Source: Pedobacter sp. ASV17 (GTDB lineage Bacteria; Bacteroidota; Bacteroidia; Sphingobacteriales; Sphingobacteriaceae). Taken from it: a stretch of 64,000 nt of DNA. Each line of letters opens with the position of its first letter. The first letter of the stretch is position 1. A program made the translations under genes and the position numbers. The notes beneath the pieces are model-generated. The model ran no database searches. It saw nothing but the letters and a program-made list of their open reading frames with translations, and had not been told where the DNA came from. Below, piece by piece: positions 9,142-18,216 of the stretch. The stretch spans positions 35,840 to 99,839 of the forward strand of contig NZ_JAELTX010000003.1 in NCBI RefSeq assembly GCF_016429065.1, given 5' to 3'.

Positions 9142-9221
9142 CTCAATTTTAATTAAGTTTCATTTTACTATTGAGATGTAATGAGCGGCTATTGGTTTAA
9201 ATAACTAGCTGTTAAAAAATG

Positions 9222-9998
9222 TTAATTTTTGTTTAATTGAGAAATTGACTTTTGCATTTGAGCCATCATGGTAGATAAGGTTTCAATGGTTGGTTCTGGT
9301 GTTGGATCAGGTAAAGCGGTAGAGAAGTATGCTTTTGCTTTCCATATTTCTAAAATGTCTTCTGCAGCAATGGCATAGGGATCATACACCTTGTTGTCTG
9401 AAATCAGTTTTAGTTCTCTATCTTCTTTGAATTTATTTCCTGCGCGTTTGTAAACTACACCTTCATTTTTGCTGATGATTACATAGGTGTCGCCAATTTT
9501 GATGTCGTTCCAATTTTCTAGGTACTCGCCAATAATGATACTGCCCGACTGTATAGGAAGCATCGAATCACCTTTGATTTCGAAAGCTCTATAAGTACCT
9601 TGTTTAAGAGAGGGGATTGGAAGCTGAAATCTTGGTAGCTCTTGGATGTACTGAGGATCAGAAAAGCCATTCAGGTAACCGGCACTGGCTTTAACTGGAA
9701 CCAGTTCGATATTTTCATTATCGTCTTTATCTACTGAGATGCTCAATACTCTTAGGTTGGAGCCTTGGCTTTTTGGCTTGGGCTTCCAGTTGTCGTTTAT
9801 CTTTTCGTTAATGAATTCATCGATGGTTAATTCGAAGTATTCTGCTATTTTTTTTAGTAAATCATATTTTGGCTCCGCCCTGTCTTCTTCGTAAGCACCT
9901 ATTAAAGATCGCTTAATTTCCATGTTATCAGCAAATTGTTGCTGTGTTAAGCCGTTTTTCTTTCTTAAGTATTTAAGGTTAGCTGAAATGTTAGACAT
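9222..9998 (-). CDS. LexA/cI-type transcriptional repressor (HTH plus S24 peptidase)
   Basis: A 258-residue DNA-binding regulator. Residues 5-60 form an XRE helix-turn-helix (LTQQQFADNMEIKRSLIGAYE); residues about 98-215 form an S24 LexA-like domain. The putative self-cleavage site is Ala106-Gly107 in VKASAGYL, the nucleophile Ser145 lies in FEIKGDSM and the general base Lys184 in VVYKR. Such proteins repress genes until activated RecA triggers self-cleavage, or act as phage-type repressors. It is divergent from a degenerate GIY-YIG gene, and palindromes in the spacer are candidate operators. No phage genes are near, so a cellular stress regulator is more likely than a prophage repressor. Confidence 0.88.
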   Translation of the reverse strand: MSNISANLKYLRKKNGLTQQQFADNMEIKRSLIGAYEEDRAEPKYDLLKKIAEYFELTIDEFINEKINDNWKPKPKSQGSNLRVLSISVDKDDNENIELVPVKASAGYLNGFSDPQYIQELPRFQLPIPSLKQGTYRAFEIKGDSMLPIQSGSIIIGEYLENWNDIKIGDTYVIISKNEGVVYKRAGNKFKEDRELKLISDNKVYDPYAIAAEDILEIWKAKAYFSTALPDPTPEPTIETLSTMMAQMQKSISQLNKN

Positions 9999-10027
9999 AT
10001 GAAAATAATTTAAAATAAATTTGTTTT

Positions 10028-10107
10028 TACTAAAATTGTTAGTATTATTATGCCAATAAAATTAGTAATTATAATTTGTATCGCCAAATTTTATCTAATA
10101 TAATTAG
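10028..10107. promoter_or_regulatory. Candidate operators of the S24 repressor
   Basis: The spacer between the divergent genes holds TACTAA-AATTG-TTAGTA (10028-10044), a 17-bp palindrome, and CTAAT-ATA-ATTAG (10095-10107). Both are built from the same TTAG/CTAA half-site and a further ATTAGT lies between them. This arrangement fits cooperative binding of a LexA/cI-like dimer controlling both directions; binding is inferred. Confidence 0.45.
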
Positions 10108-10132
10108 TTTTTAACCCTTAGTTGTAGCAATT

Positions 10133-10477
10133 ATGAAAAAGATCGTTTATATCGTTACCGACAGAAACAGAACCACTTTACATGTAGGTATGAGTGCTGA
10201 TTTGATGAAGACCCTTGATTTTTACAAGAAAATGCCAAATCTATTCTTTGATAGTGCGCAACAACTTACCCGCTTGGTATATTTTGAAGAATTTAGAACA
10301 GAGGAACAGGCGTTAAGTAGATTTAAGATGGTGAGCAGGTTTACAAGAGCTCAAAAAGAAAGGTTGGTGCGTTCATGTAATCCAGATTGGATTGATTTAA
10401 CTGCTGGCTTGGATTTTGAAAGCATGTATATGCACCAAAAAATAAATAATCAATCATTATTGCCTTTTACGGTATAA
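10133..10477 (+). CDS. GIY-YIG domain protein with degenerate active site
   Basis: A 114-residue protein matching the small single-domain GIY-YIG family from end to end: YIV at 6-8 (for GIY), HVG at 17-19 (for YIG), DL at 23-24, the VYFEEF strand at about 49-54, and CNPDWIDL at 82-89 with the conserved Asn. However, the catalytic Arg expected just after DL is absent (MKT) and the catalytic Glu of the RE-K motif is replaced by Phe64 (SRFK), while the YIG Tyr is His17. It is therefore probably not a nuclease but may keep DNA binding. It is divergent from the S24 repressor gene and may belong to its regulon. Confidence 0.75.
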   Translation: MKKIVYIVTDRNRTTLHVGMSADLMKTLDFYKKMPNLFFDSAQQLTRLVYFEEFRTEEQALSRFKMVSRFTRAQKERLVRSCNPDWIDLTAGLDFESMYMHQKINNQSLLPFTV

Positions 10478-10480
10478 AAT

Positions 10481-10512
10481 AAAAGGAGTCCCGAACGTTC
10501 GGGACTCCTTTT
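10481..10512. terminator. Bidirectional terminator between convergent genes
   Basis: A perfect 32-bp palindrome with centre GAACGTTC, flanked by AAAA on the left and TTTT on the right, lying between two convergent genes. Confidence 0.85.
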
Positions 10513-10542
10513 AAATATGGTTGTTTATTCGCTATTTGATTT

Positions 10543-13500
10543 TTACCAACCAGGGGCAAAGGTCAAACCAAATACGCCACCTTTAATGTCTTTACGAGTG
10601 AAAGGGAAGGCGTAATAAGGTTCTAATATCATCGCTCCAAGTACGTTAACCCTTAATGATATACCAGCACTTAAAGCAGGAACACGCTCGTAAGGCTGTC
10701 CATCTGGCAACAGCACGTTGCTAGGTTGACTTTTAAAAACCACTCTAGAATCTTCTGTCCAAGCTACGCCTGCATCAAAGAAAAGATTAAGATCGGTAAA
10801 TAAAAACCCAGAAGGAATTTGCGCCAGTTTTTTCGGTCCTGTAAAAGGCAGCCTCAATTCTAGATTAAATACCGCCAGCTTACTTCCCGAAAGTTGATTG
10901 ATGTCGAAATTACTATTATTCAGGTTTTGGTTATTGTAGAATGAGTTAGGCTCATAACCTCTAATTAGGTAATTGTAGCCCGCATATAATGGGTAAAGGT
11001 TTTCACCATCTCTACCAATACGCATATAAGTATAGCCGCGTACGGCAAGGGTAACAGGTTTAAACCTAAAGTACTTTCTCAAATCTGCCGTTACCGCAAC
11101 GAAGTTGTAATCGCCAAAATATTTTTCTGCACCTACTCTATATCTAAAACCATCTAATGGGGCGGTAACTCCAAAAATGGAATTGTCACCTACAAAATAG
11201 GCATTGGTTTGAAATATGCTAAATGATTTTAGCGGAGTGCCTAAATAGCTTGTGATCTCATCTTTATTTAACTTCTCTCTATCAGAACCAGCATAACCTA
11301 AAATCTGTTTCTCATCATCACTTAGTTGATAATAATTGTTAAAACGATCAACTCTATAACTGTACCTAGACACTGCACCCCCCAATTCAAATCTGTGGAC
11401 TTTGTTAAATGGATAGGCCGTGAAAAGTTGGAGCTGATCTTCAAAAGTTCTTAGAATATTGGTTCTTTCAACTAAATAGGGGGTAGCCGTTGGACTTTCT
11501 CTAGTGATGTCTCTAGTGAAAAAACCTGTGATGTAAGGAATGTGTGATACTGAACCACCCCAATTGATGCGGCTAGCTTGATTGATGTAAGCTGCCATAC
11601 CTCCGAAATCCTGAATTTCTCCGTTGATGGCTAAATTGGCAACAATTTGGTTTTGCCCTACAATATCACTAAACATACCCATGATACCGCCTTGCATACC
11701 TGTACCAAAACGACTGGTGCTAACCCCAATACCACCACTATTTGCTAAATAATCAAGCTTAAATTTCGGACGGTAGCGAATGTTTCTTAGTGAATCAAGG
11801 TGGGTACGTTCAAACCTGTTGAAATTGCCAAGGTTGGAGTTGACGATATTTACCCCGATATTTTCTTTCGGAGGCAAAATGGCCGCGTCAAAATTCACAT
11901 CATTAGCGTTTACATCTTTTGCCTTGAAATTGCTGTAGGCCGAGTTGTAAAGCGTATAACGTTGATAGCGGTAGTAGCTATAGATGATATCGTCGTTTCT
12001 AGAAACAGTAATGGCAGGAGAAAACTCTGTAATGCCACTAATTCCCGTAAAATAGTCGGTCAGTTGTTTTAAATTACTGTTTTCTAAGTTGTACTCGTAA
12101 AGGTTTCTGAAACCATCTCTGTTAGACAGGAAGAAGATACGTTTGCTATCGCCAGAGAATTGGGCATTAAGGTTATTTGCTCCTGGAAACACAGGAACGT
12201 TGCTTAATGCTTTAGTGGCAATGTCGTAAATGGTTAAATTGATTGGGTTTACCGCATTTTGATTTTTAGCTTGTACAGCTGCGCGGTCTGACGAGAAAAC
12301 TATTTTGGTGCCGTCAGGAGAATAACTAGGCGCATAATCCGAGTATTCATCGTCCGTAATTTGGGTAACTTGTTTAGTGTCTAAATTGTAAGAGAAGATA
12401 TCACTTTGGCCCTCCACCATTCCAGAAAAAGCAATGTCTTTACCATTTGGAGACCAAGTGAGGTTGCCAAATTGTTCCACCTTGTCCATTTTCTCCTTCA
12501 TTAACACTTTGCCATTTTCAATATTAATCACCATCAATTGATTTCGGCCCTTGCTGAATATACTGAATGCAAATTTCTTGCTATCTGGCGACCAAGCTCC
12601 AGCAGATTCCAAAAAGTTGAAATCATCGATATGGGAGTTGGATATTTGACTGCTCAATTTCCTGATGATTTTTCCGGTTTTAGCTTCGGCAAGGAATAAA
12701 TCAATTCCAAATAAATCTTTTTCAGAAAGGAAAGCTAGGTATTTTCCGTCGGGGCTAATGGCAGGAGCAACGTTCATGTTGCCTGCATTTTTGTTGTCGA
12801 TAATTTTAGCGCCCGAAATTCTGATCTGAGAACTATCTGGTCTCAACATTGGGCGATAATGCTGTTCAATAGCATTTTTCCATAAACCAGATAAGGTCCT
12901 GTCATCGTAACCGAAGGTGTATCTAATACCATTTTCGTAACCAAATCTAGCAGTTGCTTTAAATAGCGGAACAATAGTCGTATCGCCATAAAGTGAACCT
13001 ACAAAGGTCCAGAAAGCTTGACCGTAGCGGTAAGGGAAATATTTATTGGAATTGGTAAGGTCTTTCAAAGAAGGGATATCTCTATTTAAAAGTGCATCTC
13101 GCATCCACATCGAGGTAAAGGCATCTTTTTTACCTACCGATAAATACTCGGCCATACCCTCAACCATCCAAAGTGGCGTTTGTCCAACGTTTTCTAATGG
13201 GATTGAATCTTTCTCCAGTAAAAGGTGGTATTGGAATGCATGCACCAACTCGTGGCCTAAAACGTGTCTGGTTTGGCTTCCAAGCTCCATCATAGGCATA
13301 ATTACCCTGTTTTTGAAAGCTTCGGTTACCCCGCCTGTTCCTATGCCAATTTCGCCCTGTAGGGCAGTGGTTTGCTGAAAGTCGGGATGGTTGTTGTAAA
13401 GAATGATAGGGTTTTTCTTTAAAAAGGTATCCCTAAAAATCTCTTGGTGCATTTTATACCAAGTTTCCGCATCTTGTGCGAATTTCTTTACCATCTTTTC

Positions 13501-13665
13501 GTTTTTCAGATAGTAGTAGATTTCGAAATGCGGTGTTTCCATCACCTTAAATTTCTCGTTCTTGTATCGAACTTTGTTTTGCCCGAAATATTGCGCATTT
13601 GCAGTGACCACAAAAGTCAGCATGAGGAATGCGATAAAGATAGATTGTTTTAAAAAATTGTTCAT
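10543..13665 (-). CDS. Exported gluzincin-like peptidase with beta-propeller and outer-membrane barrel
   Basis: A protein of about 1040 residues. I chose the Met at 13665 because it starts a good signal peptide (MNNFLKQSIFIAFLMLTF...ANAQ); the frame extends to 13704. Residues about 40-250 contain HELVHAFQ (138-145, zinc HExxH) and, about 25 residues later, WMVEGMAEYLS supplying a possible third ligand Glu: a peptidase MA/gluzincin arrangement. Then come several TolB/WD40-like propeller blades (AISPDGKYLAFLSEKD, WSPDSKKFAFS, WSPNGKDIAFSG, YSPDGTKIVFSSDRA). The C-terminal 400 residues look like a surface-antigen/Omp85-type barrel (RGYEPNSFYNNQ, final FGLTFAPGW). It probably sits in the outer membrane. 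Substrate unknown. Confidence 0.85.
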   Translation of the reverse strand: MNNFLKQSIFIAFLMLTFVVTANAQYFGQNKVRYKNEKFKVMETPHFEIYYYLKNEKMVKKFAQDAETWYKMHQEIFRDTFLKKNPIILYNNHPDFQQTTALQGEIGIGTGGVTEAFKNRVIMPMMELGSQTRHVLGHELVHAFQYHLLLEKDSIPLENVGQTPLWMVEGMAEYLSVGKKDAFTSMWMRDALLNRDIPSLKDLTNSNKYFPYRYGQAFWTFVGSLYGDTTIVPLFKATARFGYENGIRYTFGYDDRTLSGLWKNAIEQHYRPMLRPDSSQIRISGAKIIDNKNAGNMNVAPAISPDGKYLAFLSEKDLFGIDLFLAEAKTGKIIRKLSSQISNSHIDDFNFLESAGAWSPDSKKFAFSIFSKGRNQLMVINIENGKVLMKEKMDKVEQFGNLTWSPNGKDIAFSGMVEGQSDIFSYNLDTKQVTQITDDEYSDYAPSYSPDGTKIVFSSDRAAVQAKNQNAVNPINLTIYDIATKALSNVPVFPGANNLNAQFSGDSKRIFFLSNRDGFRNLYEYNLENSNLKQLTDYFTGISGITEFSPAITVSRNDDIIYSYYRYQRYTLYNSAYSNFKAKDVNANDVNFDAAILPPKENIGVNIVNSNLGNFNRFERTHLDSLRNIRYRPKFKLDYLANSGGIGVSTSRFGTGMQGGIMGMFSDIVGQNQIVANLAINGEIQDFGGMAAYINQASRINWGGSVSHIPYITGFFTRDITRESPTATPYLVERTNILRTFEDQLQLFTAYPFNKVHRFELGGAVSRYSYRVDRFNNYYQLSDDEKQILGYAGSDREKLNKDEITSYLGTPLKSFSIFQTNAYFVGDNSIFGVTAPLDGFRYRVGAEKYFGDYNFVAVTADLRKYFRFKPVTLAVRGYTYMRIGRDGENLYPLYAGYNYLIRGYEPNSFYNNQNLNNSNFDINQLSGSKLAVFNLELRLPFTGPKKLAQIPSGFLFTDLNLFFDAGVAWTEDSRVVFKSQPSNVLLPDGQPYERVPALSAGISLRVNVLGAMILEPYYAFPFTRKDIKGGVFGLTFAPGW

Positions 13666-13724
13666 AAATGAATAATTTAAGGCTTTTGGCATTTTCGTGA
13701 GCATATTTAAATTTAAGGAAAAGC

Positions 13725-16175
13725 TTACTGATTGTTATTCTTCTGCTCTTTTTCTTTCTCCTTTTGCTCTTTCCTTTGCTTTCTTTTTAATTCTCTTTCT
13801 TCTTTTCTGGTTAAAGGAACGGTAGCTACAGGTTCTTGCTTAGGCTGGCTTTCTGTAGGTTTTTTCTCCTCAACTTTAGGCTGCTCAATTTTTATAGGTT
13901 CTGGCTGCTCTACAATTGGCATATCTACTGCTGTTGAATCAACCGAAACAGAATCTGTTTGTGCGGTGTCAACCTGAATTCGAGGACTAGGGCAATTGTA
14001 AGTGCGGGTAATTTCTACCTTAGGTTTAGGAAAAGGACCGTAAGTGTAGCCACTGGTAGGATCTTTATAAACCTTCTCCATAAACTTAGCGAAAATAGGA
14101 AGGGCAGTTCTTGAACCTTCGCCTTGTTCGCCATTTTTAAAGTGTGCCGTACGTTCATCGCAACCTACCCAAACACCTGTTACCAAATCTTTGGTGATCC
14201 CCATATACCAAGCATCTACATAATCAGATGATGTTCCTGTTTTGCCACCAATTTGGTTGTTTTTCTTGAATAAATCCCATTCAAACAAGGCTTGTGAAGT
14301 ACCTCTAGGTTCATCTACGCCACCTCTAAACATGTAAAGCATTAACCAAGCAATTTCCTCGCTTAAGGCACGTTTGGTTTTAGCCACAAATTCTTCAATC
14401 ACGTTGTCGTTTTGGTCGGTAATTTTCTCCACTAGGATAGGATCCACCTTGTTACCTTCATTTAAGAAAGTTCCATAAGCTTTTACCATTTCATATACCG
14501 TAACATCATTAGAACCCAAACTTACTGAAGGAACTGACTCCAAATGGCTGTCGATACCGCATTCATGCGCCCATTTTACCACATTGTCCCAACCCACTTT
14601 TTCAGTTACTTGTGCTGTAATGGTATTTACTGAACGACCCATGGCCCAACGTAAAGACATTTCTTGATAGCTGTAGCTCCAGTCTGCATTTTTAGGTTCC
14701 CAATATTTGGTTTCGCCTTTATCCTGATAAGCAATGCGTACAGGTTTGTCGGTGAATTTATCGCAAGGGCTCATGCCACTTTCCAATGCCGCTAAATAAG
14801 CAAAGGGTTTAAAAGTGGAGCCTGCTTGTCGTTTAGCTTGGTTAACATGGTCGTATTTGAAAAACTTATGGTCGATACCACCTACCCAAACCTTGATTTT
14901 TCCACTTCTAGGCTCCATGGTCATCATTCCAGTATTCAGAATTTTGCCATAGTATCTGATCGAGTCCATGGTAGAAAACAAAGTGTCTCTATCACCTTTG
15001 TAAGAAAAGATTTTCATCTTTTTCTTTTTGTTGAAATAAGCTTCAACAGAATCGGGCTGATTTGGGAATTTCTTTTGCAATATGGCATAAATAGGTAAGT
15101 TTTTTTTAGCCCTGTCAGGATAATCTACCTTTTTGCGCTCACTATCTTCCCAAGGGTCTTCATTTCCCCAAACACTATAAAATCTACGTTGTAAGACCCG
15201 CATTTGGTCTTTAACCGCGTCTTCTGCGTAGCCTTGAAGTTTAGAATCGATGGTAGTGTAAATTTTCAATCCATCTTCGTAAAGATTGTAATTGTTATCG
15301 TCGCACCATTTCTCCAAATATTTATCTACTGCGGTTCTTAAATACGAATCATTTTCGCTACCCTCATCATCACTTCCTGCTTCAATACCTATTGGTGAGG
15401 TTTTGTATTTCTCAAGTTCTGTTTTAGGCAGATAATTGTATTTGCTCATTTGCGAGAGCACTACATTTCTTCTTTCTAAAGACTTTTCTGGATTTTTAAT
15501 AGGGTTGTAAGAAGTGGTTGCTTTTAACATACCCACCAATAAAGCTGCTTGAGGTACAGTAAGCTGACTGGCTTCCTTGTTGAAATAGATGCGTGAAGCG
15601 GTTTTAATTCCGTAGGTGTTGTTGCCAAATGATACCGTATTAAGGTACATGGTCAATATTTCGTCTTTGCTATAGTTGGATTCGAGTTTAATGGCTGTCA
15701 TCCATTCCTTGAGTTTTGGAATAATGGTTCTTACTAGATATATGCGTTTAACTAAGCCCGATGATTTGTTGTAGCGGGTTCTGTAAAGGTTTTTGGCCAA
15801 TTGTTGTGTAATGGTACTGGCGCCACCTTCTTTACCCATACCTACCACAGCACGGCCCAATGCTTGGATATCGATACCGTTATGCTTGTAAAAACGTACA
15901 TCCTCTGTAGCTACCAAGGCATTCACCACGTTTTTGGAAATCTCGTTGAAAGCTACTGGCGTACGGTTTTCCTTAAAGTAACGACCAATCAGTTTGCCGT
16001 CGGAAGTGTATAGCTCAGAGCCCACACGTTGCGAAGGTTTTTTAATGTCGGAATAAGAAGGAGAGTAGCCAAACAACCATAAAAAGTTGATTTGCAGCGC
16101 ACAAAAGAATAGGATGATGAAATATATAAAGATGATTAAATACCTGAGATATTTATTTTTGATTTCCTTAAACAT
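13725..16175 (-). CDS. Penicillin-binding protein 1A, bifunctional peptidoglycan synthase
   Basis: An 816-residue class A PBP that polymerises and cross-links peptidoglycan. A single N-terminal membrane segment lies at about 11-34. The glycosyltransferase domain has EDVRFYKHNG with catalytic Glu91 and GGASTITQQLAKNL (117-130). The transpeptidase domain has STFK (nucleophile Ser453), SVN (515-517) and KTGTS (645-649). The C-terminal 75 residues are a low-complexity tail rich in Pro, Glu, Lys and Gln, likely unstructured. Length and motif order are normal. The gene ends 59 bp before the start of the peptidase/barrel gene on the same strand, so the two envelope genes may be co-transcribed. Confidence 0.95.
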   Translation of the reverse strand: MFKEIKNKYLRYLIIFIYFIILFFCALQINFLWLFGYSPSYSDIKKPSQRVGSELYTSDGKLIGRYFKENRTPVAFNEISKNVVNALVATEDVRFYKHNGIDIQALGRAVVGMGKEGGASTITQQLAKNLYRTRYNKSSGLVKRIYLVRTIIPKLKEWMTAIKLESNYSKDEILTMYLNTVSFGNNTYGIKTASRIYFNKEASQLTVPQAALLVGMLKATTSYNPIKNPEKSLERRNVVLSQMSKYNYLPKTELEKYKTSPIGIEAGSDDEGSENDSYLRTAVDKYLEKWCDDNNYNLYEDGLKIYTTIDSKLQGYAEDAVKDQMRVLQRRFYSVWGNEDPWEDSERKKVDYPDRAKKNLPIYAILQKKFPNQPDSVEAYFNKKKKMKIFSYKGDRDTLFSTMDSIRYYGKILNTGMMTMEPRSGKIKVWVGGIDHKFFKYDHVNQAKRQAGSTFKPFAYLAALESGMSPCDKFTDKPVRIAYQDKGETKYWEPKNADWSYSYQEMSLRWAMGRSVNTITAQVTEKVGWDNVVKWAHECGIDSHLESVPSVSLGSNDVTVYEMVKAYGTFLNEGNKVDPILVEKITDQNDNVIEEFVAKTKRALSEEIAWLMLYMFRGGVDEPRGTSQALFEWDLFKKNNQIGGKTGTSSDYVDAWYMGITKDLVTGVWVGCDERTAHFKNGEQGEGSRTALPIFAKFMEKVYKDPTSGYTYGPFPKPKVEITRTYNCPSPRIQVDTAQTDSVSVDSTAVDMPIVEQPEPIKIEQPKVEEKKPTESQPKQEPVATVPLTRKEERELKRKQRKEQKEKEKEQKNNNQ

Positions 16176-16325
16176 GCTATAAAGATGATAAAAAAGGTAA
16201 AAAAATATTTGTTAAATAGTGTTAAAACAAACAATACAAATTAACGTATTTAATTTTCTTAATTTTAGTTCTATCTTTAAAAATATCCTTACAAACGCAT
16301 CTTTTTTGACTATTAACTAATTATT

Positions 16326-17213
16326 ATGACTGTTAAGACAAATACCGACAAGTATCTGGTGAAGCCAGGCAAAAAAATAAAAATAGCTGATTTTGATACA
16401 GATTATAATGGACATCTGGATAAAGAGGTTGGTAAGAGCGAGTTGGATAGGGTAAAGGAGGAGCTGGCCAAGTATCAGGAAGTGTTATATGCTGCTGATT
16501 CGAGGGCGGTGCTGATTATCTTTCAGGCGATGGATGCCGCAGGTAAAGATGGTGCCATTGCACATGTGATGTCTGGATTAAATCCCCAAGGATGTCAAGT
16601 GTATAGCTTTAAAACACCAAATTCAGAGGAATATGACCATGATTTTTTGTGGCGACATTATAAAGCATTGCCCGAAAGGGGCCGGATTGGCATTCATAAC
16701 CGTTCACATTACGAAAATGTACTGGTTTGTAAAGTGCACCCAGAGTATGTCTTATCTGAAAAACTGCCCAATTATGCTTCTGTAGATCAGATAGATAAAG
16801 ATTTTTGGAAGAACCGTTACGAGAGCATTCGGAATTTTGAAAAACATTTAACCAATAACGGTGTGGTCATTTTGAAGTTCTTTTTAAATGTATCTAAAGA
16901 CGAACAGAAAAAACGCTTCTTGGATAGGATAGAAGATTCTACCAAAAACTGGAAGTTTTCTTCTGCAGATATCAAGGAAAGGGCATTGTGGGACGATTAT
17001 ATGAAGGCGTATGAAGAGGCGTTGAACGAAACTTCTACCGATGAAGCACCTTGGTATGTTATTCCGGCAGATAAAAAGTGGTACACCCGTTTGGCGGTGA
17101 GCCAAATTATTGCTGAAAAGCTAGAAAGCCTGAATTTGCAATTCCCTAAACTACCAAAGGCAGAGGTAGAAACCTTGACAGGTTATAAGGAGCAATTGTT
17201 GAAAGAGAAGTAA
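16326..17213 (+). CDS. Polyphosphate kinase 2 family protein
   Basis: A 295-residue P-loop kinase of the PPK2 family, which transfers phosphate between polyphosphate and nucleotides, mostly driving NDP or NMP phosphorylation. The Walker A variant MDAAGKDGA is at 69-77, a lid and substrate region follows (WRHYKALPERGRIGIHNRSHYEN, with Walker B-like HNRSHYE at 124-130), and the closing WKFSSADIKERALWDDYMKAYEEAL segment is typical. The short single-domain length fits class I or III PPK2. It is divergent from the PBP gene and convergent with the LysR gene, so probably transcribed alone. Confidence 0.92.
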   Translation: MTVKTNTDKYLVKPGKKIKIADFDTDYNGHLDKEVGKSELDRVKEELAKYQEVLYAADSRAVLIIFQAMDAAGKDGAIAHVMSGLNPQGCQVYSFKTPNSEEYDHDFLWRHYKALPERGRIGIHNRSHYENVLVCKVHPEYVLSEKLPNYASVDQIDKDFWKNRYESIRNFEKHLTNNGVVILKFFLNVSKDEQKKRFLDRIEDSTKNWKFSSADIKERALWDDYMKAYEEALNETSTDEAPWYVIPADKKWYTRLAVSQIIAEKLESLNLQFPKLPKAEVETLTGYKEQLLKEK

Positions 17214-17217
17214 CATC

Positions 17218-18123
17218 TTATTTAGTTTCCCATTTTTGCTTAAAAATGTCTTCCAGCTGTTCGAGCTCGTGGTGGTAAATGGTATTTTTCCTTTTGCCAA
17301 AGTAGAGCGTGTTTTCCAATGGTTGTATTCCTTGCCAAACCATTTTCACTTTTTTGTTTTCGATAGCTTCTTTGCAGAGGAAATCGGGAACGATAGAAAA
17401 ACCGTTGGCATTGCTTAAACAGCGCAATATTGAACTAATATTAGGCACAATATAGTTGGGACGAAAATCTGGATGTTCACCAAAATTCTTTAGCCAGAAA
17501 TTTTTAAGGTGCTCCATATCGCCTGCGGTGCTGTACCACAGTTGTTGCTTTAAAAATTGTGTAGCCTCTTTAAATTTACCATCCTTTAACCATTGTTGCA
17601 GGAAATCTATCTCGGTGTTTTTCCCGGCTACCAGCACAATTTTTTCTTTGGAAAACGCATCGTACAGCAGATTTTTTTGATTGCCTTTTTGTGGGGTAAT
17701 GATCAAATCTAGCACTCCATTGTCTAAATCCTGTTGCATTTGCGGGTATTCACCAAATTTGATGATGACATTGAATGGAAGCTCGGGAATATGTTCTTCC
17801 AAGGTATATTGAAAGGTCTCGAAGCACATACCCACGCTAATGGTGGCTCGGTCGGCCTGGGAGCGTTTATGGAAATGTTGTTCTGCCGTCTCCAGTTTCT
17901 TAATTGGGTCTATGATGAAATTGTATAGGATTTTCCCTCTTTCCGTAGGTACCATTTTACGTGCAGCCCTATCAAATAATTTATATCCCGTATAAGCCTC
18001 TAATGAATTGAGGTGCAAGCTAACGCCTGGTTGAGAAATATATAGTGCCTGTGCAGCGGCGGACAGGGTGCCCGTTTCATATATCGTCTTAAAAGTTCTT
18101 AACCACTCCAGATTTAATTGCAT
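17218..18123 (-). CDS. LysR-family transcriptional regulator
   Basis: About 301 residues. The Met at 18123 is preferred over the longer frame because the canonical LysR N-terminus (MQLNLEWLRTFKTIYETGTLSAAA) starts there. The winged helix-turn-helix is at residues 1-62 (AAQALYISQPGVSLHLNSLE) and a periplasmic-binding-like effector domain follows (about 90-300). It is divergent from mdaB with a 93-bp AT-rich spacer, the usual arrangement for a LysR protein controlling its neighbour, so regulation of the MdaB quinone reductase in response to oxidants is a reasonable inference. Its stop lies 4 bp from the PPK2 stop. Confidence 0.9.
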   Translation of the reverse strand: MQLNLEWLRTFKTIYETGTLSAAAQALYISQPGVSLHLNSLEAYTGYKLFDRAARKMVPTERGKILYNFIIDPIKKLETAEQHFHKRSQADRATISVGMCFETFQYTLEEHIPELPFNVIIKFGEYPQMQQDLDNGVLDLIITPQKGNQKNLLYDAFSKEKIVLVAGKNTEIDFLQQWLKDGKFKEATQFLKQQLWYSTAGDMEHLKNFWLKNFGEHPDFRPNYIVPNISSILRCLSNANGFSIVPDFLCKEAIENKKVKMVWQGIQPLENTLYFGKRKNTIYHHELEQLEDIFKQKWETK

Positions 18124-18142
18124 ATCTATAATTATTATGATA

Positions 18143-18150
18143 CAAATATA
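18143..18150 (-). promoter_or_regulatory. -7 box of the LysR gene
   Basis: On the minus strand this reads TATATTTG, a match to the Bacteroidota -7 consensus TAnnTTTG, 19 nt upstream of the chosen ATG. Confidence 0.5.
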
Positions 18151-18216
18151 CAATTTAAGTTATTTTAATTATATAAAAATACTTAGGACATTTGCATCAG
18201 TTTAAATATAATTGAC

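Noticed and set aside
9222..9998. S24 repressor considered as a prophage remnant
   Set aside because: No integrase, structural or lysis genes occur around it; neighbours are ordinary chromosomal genes.
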